A stretch of 9,251 nt of DNA from the NCBI GenBank assembly GCA_024695725.1, contig JAILHQ010000054.1:1-9251 (forward strand). Direction: 5' to 3'. This DNA is from Cyanobacteria bacterium RUI128 (lineage in GTDB: Bacteria > Cyanobacteriota > Vampirovibrionia > Gastranaerophilales > Gastranaerophilaceae). The stretch's first letter is position 1. Each line of letters opens with the position of its first letter. The notes under the pieces were generated by a model, which made no database searches, was not told the DNA's origin, and saw only the letters and a list, made by a program, of their open reading frames with translations. Of this stretch, positions 7,223 through 9,251 are shown piece after piece. The position numbers and the translations under genes are program-made.

Positions 7223-7252
7223 TTTACAATTTAACTCTCTTTGTGGTACAAT
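7223..7252 (+). promoter_or_regulatory. Predicted sigma-70-type promoter for ndk-tgt
   Basis: TTTACA (7223-7228) and TACAAT (7247-7252) are separated by 18 bases, and TGG just before the second box supplies an extended -10 TGn. Transcription would start near 7259, about 25 bases before the ndk start codon. It lies in the only gap between the giant gene and ndk. Confidence 0.6.
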
Positions 7253-7284
7253 TTATTTGAATGTACTTACGGGAGAGTTAAATT
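7228..7284 (+). promoter_or_regulatory. 12-bp inverted repeat spanning the ndk promoter spacer and ribosome-binding site
   Basis: AATTTAACTCTC (7228-7239) is the exact reverse complement of GAGAGTTAAATT (7273-7284), with a 33-base spacer. The right arm contains most of the ndk Shine-Dalgarno sequence and abuts its ATG. The left arm lies between the -35 and -10 boxes, upstream of the expected transcript start. Only RNA reading through from the giant gene would therefore contain both arms and could fold over the ribosome-binding site. It could instead be a protein-binding operator. Confidence 0.55.
7271..7277 (+). promoter_or_regulatory. Shine-Dalgarno site of ndk
   Basis: GGGAGAG ends 7 bases before the ATG at 7285, an ideal spacing that fixes the ndk start. 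Confidence 0.8.
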
Positions 7285-7752
7285 ATGGAAAGAACATTTG
7301 TTGCACTTAAACCCGATGCGGTTAGAAGAGGTTTAATCGGAAGAATTATCAAACGCTTTGAAAACAGAGGTTACAAAATAATCGGCATGAAAATGATTCA
7401 TCCGACTATGGAAATGGCAAAGCAGCATTATGCTGAGCATGTCGGAAAATATTTTTACGAAAGACTTTTAAGATACATTACAAGCGGCCCTATTATCGCA
7501 ATGGTGCTTCAGGGTGAAGATGCCGTCCACGGTGTAAGACAGCTTATGGGTTCCACAAAACCCGGCGAAGCCGAACCCGGAACTTTAAGAGCTGATTTCG
7601 CTCAAATTCAGGAATTTAACATAGTACACGGCTCAGACAGCGTTGAAAGCGCCGAAAGAGAGATAAATATATACTTCAAACCTGAAGAACTCTGCACGGA
7701 CTGGAAAACTATCACGGAAATTGTAATGGAAAGTGAAAAAGCAGCAATTTAG
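7285..7752 (+). CDS. ndk: Nucleoside diphosphate kinase
   Basis: This 155-residue protein transfers the gamma-phosphate between nucleoside triphosphates and diphosphates through a phospho-histidine, balancing NTP and dNTP pools in the cytoplasm. It begins MERTFVALKPDAVRRGLIG, the usual Ndk N-terminus with the ATP-contacting Lys. The active-site motif NIVHGSDS carries the phosphorylated His at residue 115, followed by SAEREI. The nucleotide-binding segment GSTKPGEAEPGTLRADF precedes it. Length is slightly above the common 140-150 because of a short charged tail after CTDW. The start is fixed by GGGAGAG at 7271-7277. It has its own predicted promoter 70 bases after the giant gene and overlaps tgt by 20 bases, so the two are probably co-transcribed and translationally coupled. 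Confidence 0.97.
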   Translation: MERTFVALKPDAVRRGLIGRIIKRFENRGYKIIGMKMIHPTMEMAKQHYAEHVGKYFYERLLRYITSGPIIAMVLQGEDAVHGVRQLMGSTKPGEAEPGTLRADFAQIQEFNIVHGSDSVESAEREINIYFKPEELCTDWKTITEIVMESEKAAI

Positions 7753-8848
7753 TTACGAGTTATTACATATTTGCTCCCAGACAGGTGCGAGAGCAGGAGT
7801 TTTACATACCCCTCACGGTGATATAAAAACTCCCGTATTCATGCCTGTCGGAACTCACAGTGCCGTTAAAATGCTTACAAATGACCATGTTCTTGATACC
7901 GGTGCGCAAATAATTCTTTCCAATTCATATCACCTGTTTTTAAAACCGGGTCATAAACTCATTGAAAAATTCGGCGGACTTCATAAATGGATGAATTGGC
8001 ACAAACCCATTTTGACCGATAGCGGCGGATTTCAGGTATTTTCACTCTCTCATATGCGAAAAATTACCGAAGACGGAGTATCATTTAAAGACCCCAAAAA
8101 CGGAAATGAGTATTATATCAACCCTGAAATTTCAATGGAAATTCAGCAGGCACTCGGAGCAGATATCGCAATGGCATTTGATGAATGCGCTCCGTATCCT
8201 TGCGATTACGAGCAGGCAAAAGCCGCGATGGAAAGAACTCACAGATGGCTTGAAAGATGTATAAAAGCCCACACAAAAGAAAATCAGGCACTGTTTCCGA
8301 TAGTTCAGGGTGCTTTTTATGAAGATTTGAGAAAACAAAGTGCGGAATTTATTTCCCAATTTGACACAGTTGGTTATGCAATCGGCGGTGTGAGTGTCGG
8401 CGAACCCAGTGATATCAAAAATAAAATAGTTGAATTTACGACTCCTCTTTTGCCCAAAGATAAGCCCAGATATCTTATGGGAGTGGGAACTCCCGAAGAT
8501 TTGCTTGACGGCATGTTAAGAGGAATTGATATGTTCGACTGTGTTATTCCTACAAGAAATGCTCGACACGGGTCATTTTTTACAAGAGAGGGAAGAAAAA
8601 TTATTAAGAATAAAGAATTTGAATTTGACCCTAAACCTCTTGATGAAAATTGCGACTGCTATGCCTGCAAAAACCACACAAAGGCTTATATTCGTCATAT
8701 TTACCGTCAGGGTGAAGCTAATGCTGCAATTCTTCTTTCACTACATAATATAAGGTTTTTGATTAAACTTATGGAAGAAGCAAGAGAAGCAATTCTGAAG
8801 GACAAGTTCGGCGACTTTTACAATGATGTTTTTTCGAAATTAAAATAA
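7733..8848 (+). CDS. tgt: tRNA-guanine(34) transglycosylase (queuosine pathway)
   Basis: This 371-residue enzyme swaps guanine-34 of tRNAs with GUN anticodons (Asp, Asn, His, Tyr) for the queuosine precursor preQ1. Visible features match the bacterial family: LTDSGGFQVFSL with general base D96; FDECAPYP (D150) and VQG (Q192) for substrate base recognition; AIGGVSVGE; DMFDCVIPTRNARHG with nucleophile D269; and the zinc site C307-x-C309-x2-C312 plus H338, with the same 31-residue first-Cys-to-His spacing as the Zymomonas enzyme. Length is normal. The GTG start at 7733 lies inside ndk and gives the usual N-terminus (FSYELLHICSQTGARAGVLHTPHG). No ATG in this frame lies between the GTG and the conserved TPVFMPVG block. 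The 20-base overlap suggests translational coupling to ndk. No other queuosine gene is in view. Confidence 0.97.
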   Translation: MKKQQFSYELLHICSQTGARAGVLHTPHGDIKTPVFMPVGTHSAVKMLTNDHVLDTGAQIILSNSYHLFLKPGHKLIEKFGGLHKWMNWHKPILTDSGGFQVFSLSHMRKITEDGVSFKDPKNGNEYYINPEISMEIQQALGADIAMAFDECAPYPCDYEQAKAAMERTHRWLERCIKAHTKENQALFPIVQGAFYEDLRKQSAEFISQFDTVGYAIGGVSVGEPSDIKNKIVEFTTPLLPKDKPRYLMGVGTPEDLLDGMLRGIDMFDCVIPTRNARHGSFFTREGRKIIKNKEFEFDPKPLDENCDCYACKNHTKAYIRHIYRQGEANAAILLSLHNIRFLIKLMEEAREAILKDKFGDFYNDVFSKLK

Positions 8849-8861
8849 TTCATAAAAAAAG

Positions 8862-8878
8862 ACGGACAAAATGTCCGT
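8862..8878 (-). terminator. Hairpin with a minus-strand T-run after tgt
   Basis: ACGGACA (8862-8868), loop AAA, TGTCCGT (8872-8878) forms a perfect 7-bp stem 13 bases after the tgt stop. Seven A residues at 8854-8860 lie on its left, so on the minus strand the stem is followed by C then seven Ts: a textbook intrinsic terminator for leftward transcription. On the plus strand it is followed by TGGAATT with no T-run, so it would be a weak terminator for tgt. It may serve as a convergent-gene terminator whose gene is no longer present to the right. Confidence 0.55.
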
Positions 8879-8896
8879 TGGAATTAAGAATAGTTG

Positions 8897-8978
8897 GAAG
8901 TATGAAAAAGATTTGTTATTATAATACAGGGCTTTCACTAAAAAAACTATTAGACAGTTGGATAATATTTCATACTTC
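8897..8978. repeat. 11-bp inverted repeat with 60-base spacer
   Basis: GAAGTATGAAA (8897-8907) is the exact reverse complement of TTTCATACTTC (8968-8978). Pairing weakens outside the arms and no T-run follows on either side. There is no flanking target duplication, so a miniature transposon is not supported. Function is unknown, and it may cross the suspected chimeric junction. Confidence 0.45.
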
Positions 8979-9016
8979 AAATTTGAACATATAAAAAATT
9001 CTCTTTTTGTCATGAG

Positions 9017-9251
9017 ATGACTGATCTAAATGAAGATGCGGGGAGTCACCACGATCGAGAACGTGAACCCCATGTTATGACTCTAAGACAATACCTACAA
9101 CCGGCTAGGACTAGTCAGCATTCATGCATAAATATTTCTGATAATGTAGGAAATTTTGAAATCAAACCAGGGGTAATCCAATTGCTGCCCAAGTTTCATG
9201 GGTTAGAGTCCGAAAGTCCGTATCTTCATTTAAAGGATTTTGAAGAATTGA
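9017..9251 (+). mobile_element. N-terminal part of a plant Ty3/gypsy retrotransposon gag protein (3'-truncated by window end)
   Basis: From ATG at 9017 the frame stays open for 78 codons to the window end. It starts MTDLNEDAGSHHDREREPHV, continues with MTLRQYLQPARTSQHSCI, and reaches IQLLPKFHGLESESPYLHLK followed by DFEEL. The YLQPARTS...SCI block and the LLPKFHGLES..PYLHLK.FEE block are hallmarks of the segment just before the gag domain in plant Ty3/gypsy polyproteins. No ribosome-binding site precedes it and base composition is less AT-rich than the bacterial part. The frame is also open upstream to 8987, so the exact start is uncertain. This is almost certainly plant DNA (host, diet or contamination) joined to the bacterial contig, not a bacterial gene. 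Confidence 0.8.

Larger units (their letters stand above)
8849..9016. other. Non-coding AT-rich stretch containing the likely contig junction
   Basis: Apart from the hairpin at 8862-8878 and an inverted repeat at 8897-8978, I see no gene. The minus strand is full of stops in every frame between 8890 and 8990. Bacterial sequence is certain up to 8848 and plant-like coding starts by 9017, so the change-over must fall in this interval. I cannot place it exactly. Confidence 0.5.

Noticed and set aside
7215..7284. Intrinsic terminator for the giant gene
   Set aside because: The only inverted repeat here has a 33-base loop and no T-run after it, and it overlaps the ndk promoter and ribosome-binding site.
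8526..8753. Second plus-strand open frame inside tgt
   Set aside because: It overlaps the conserved nucleophile and zinc-site region of tgt in another frame and has no recognisable motif.
8911..8930. TATAAT boxes readable on both strands near 8920 as promoters
   Set aside because: No convincing -35 element at 16-18 bases on either strand, and no gene within reach; AT-rich sequence gives such matches by chance.
8897..8978. Miniature inverted-repeat transposon
   Set aside because: Arms are only 11 bp, there is no flanking target-site duplication, and the interior contains nothing recognisable.

Overview
This is an AT-rich bacterial window with Shine-Dalgarno sites and short intergenic gaps. 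It is dominated by one giant gene whose 5' end lies outside the window. Two ordinary housekeeping genes follow it, and the last ~240 bases look like plant retrotransposon DNA. I cannot name the species. The pattern (AT-rich genome, a huge repetitive protein, plant DNA on the same contig) would suit an uncultured gut- or plant-associated bacterium, but that is inference only.

Bases 1-7214: a single open frame, already open at base 1 and read without interruption to TAA at 7212-7214 (at least 2403 residues). In order it contains: an 18-residue-period Gly/Asn/Asp-rich beta-solenoid (1-803) with one isolated coil at about 1041-1100; a long Ala/Gly/Val-rich, partly hydrophobic zone (about 1260-1960); an alpha-helical coiled coil (about 2445-2775); four tandem 38-residue repeats (2904-3359); a Lys/Thr/Glu/Pro linker; a mosaic of coiled-coil hairpins alternating with a recurring 'G-K/Q-x-x-x-N ... 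LTT ... DGT ... LGKAID' module (3507-5430); a beta-rich tail with YD-like motifs (about 5900-6430); and a C-terminal calpain-like (family C2) cysteine peptidase with a visible Q-C-H-N active-site set. This is the architecture of a secreted or surface-displayed delivery protein with an enzymatic tip. The peptidase is either the effector or a self-processing domain. No immunity-type gene follows it.

Bases 7215-8848: a promoter and strong ribosome-binding site lead into ndk (nucleoside diphosphate kinase), which overlaps tgt (queuosine tRNA-guanine transglycosylase) by 20 bases. They form a two-gene nucleotide/tRNA operon unrelated in function to the giant gene. A perfect 12-bp inverted repeat spans the promoter spacer and the ndk ribosome-binding site. 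It could hide that site in read-through transcripts from the giant gene.

Bases 8849-9251: a short hairpin whose T-run lies on the minus strand, an AT-rich stretch with a second inverted repeat and no gene, then from 9017 to the window end a forward reading frame that reads as the start of a plant Ty3/gypsy gag protein. The simplest explanation is a chimeric contig end (plant DNA joined to bacterial DNA), not a real bacterial gene.
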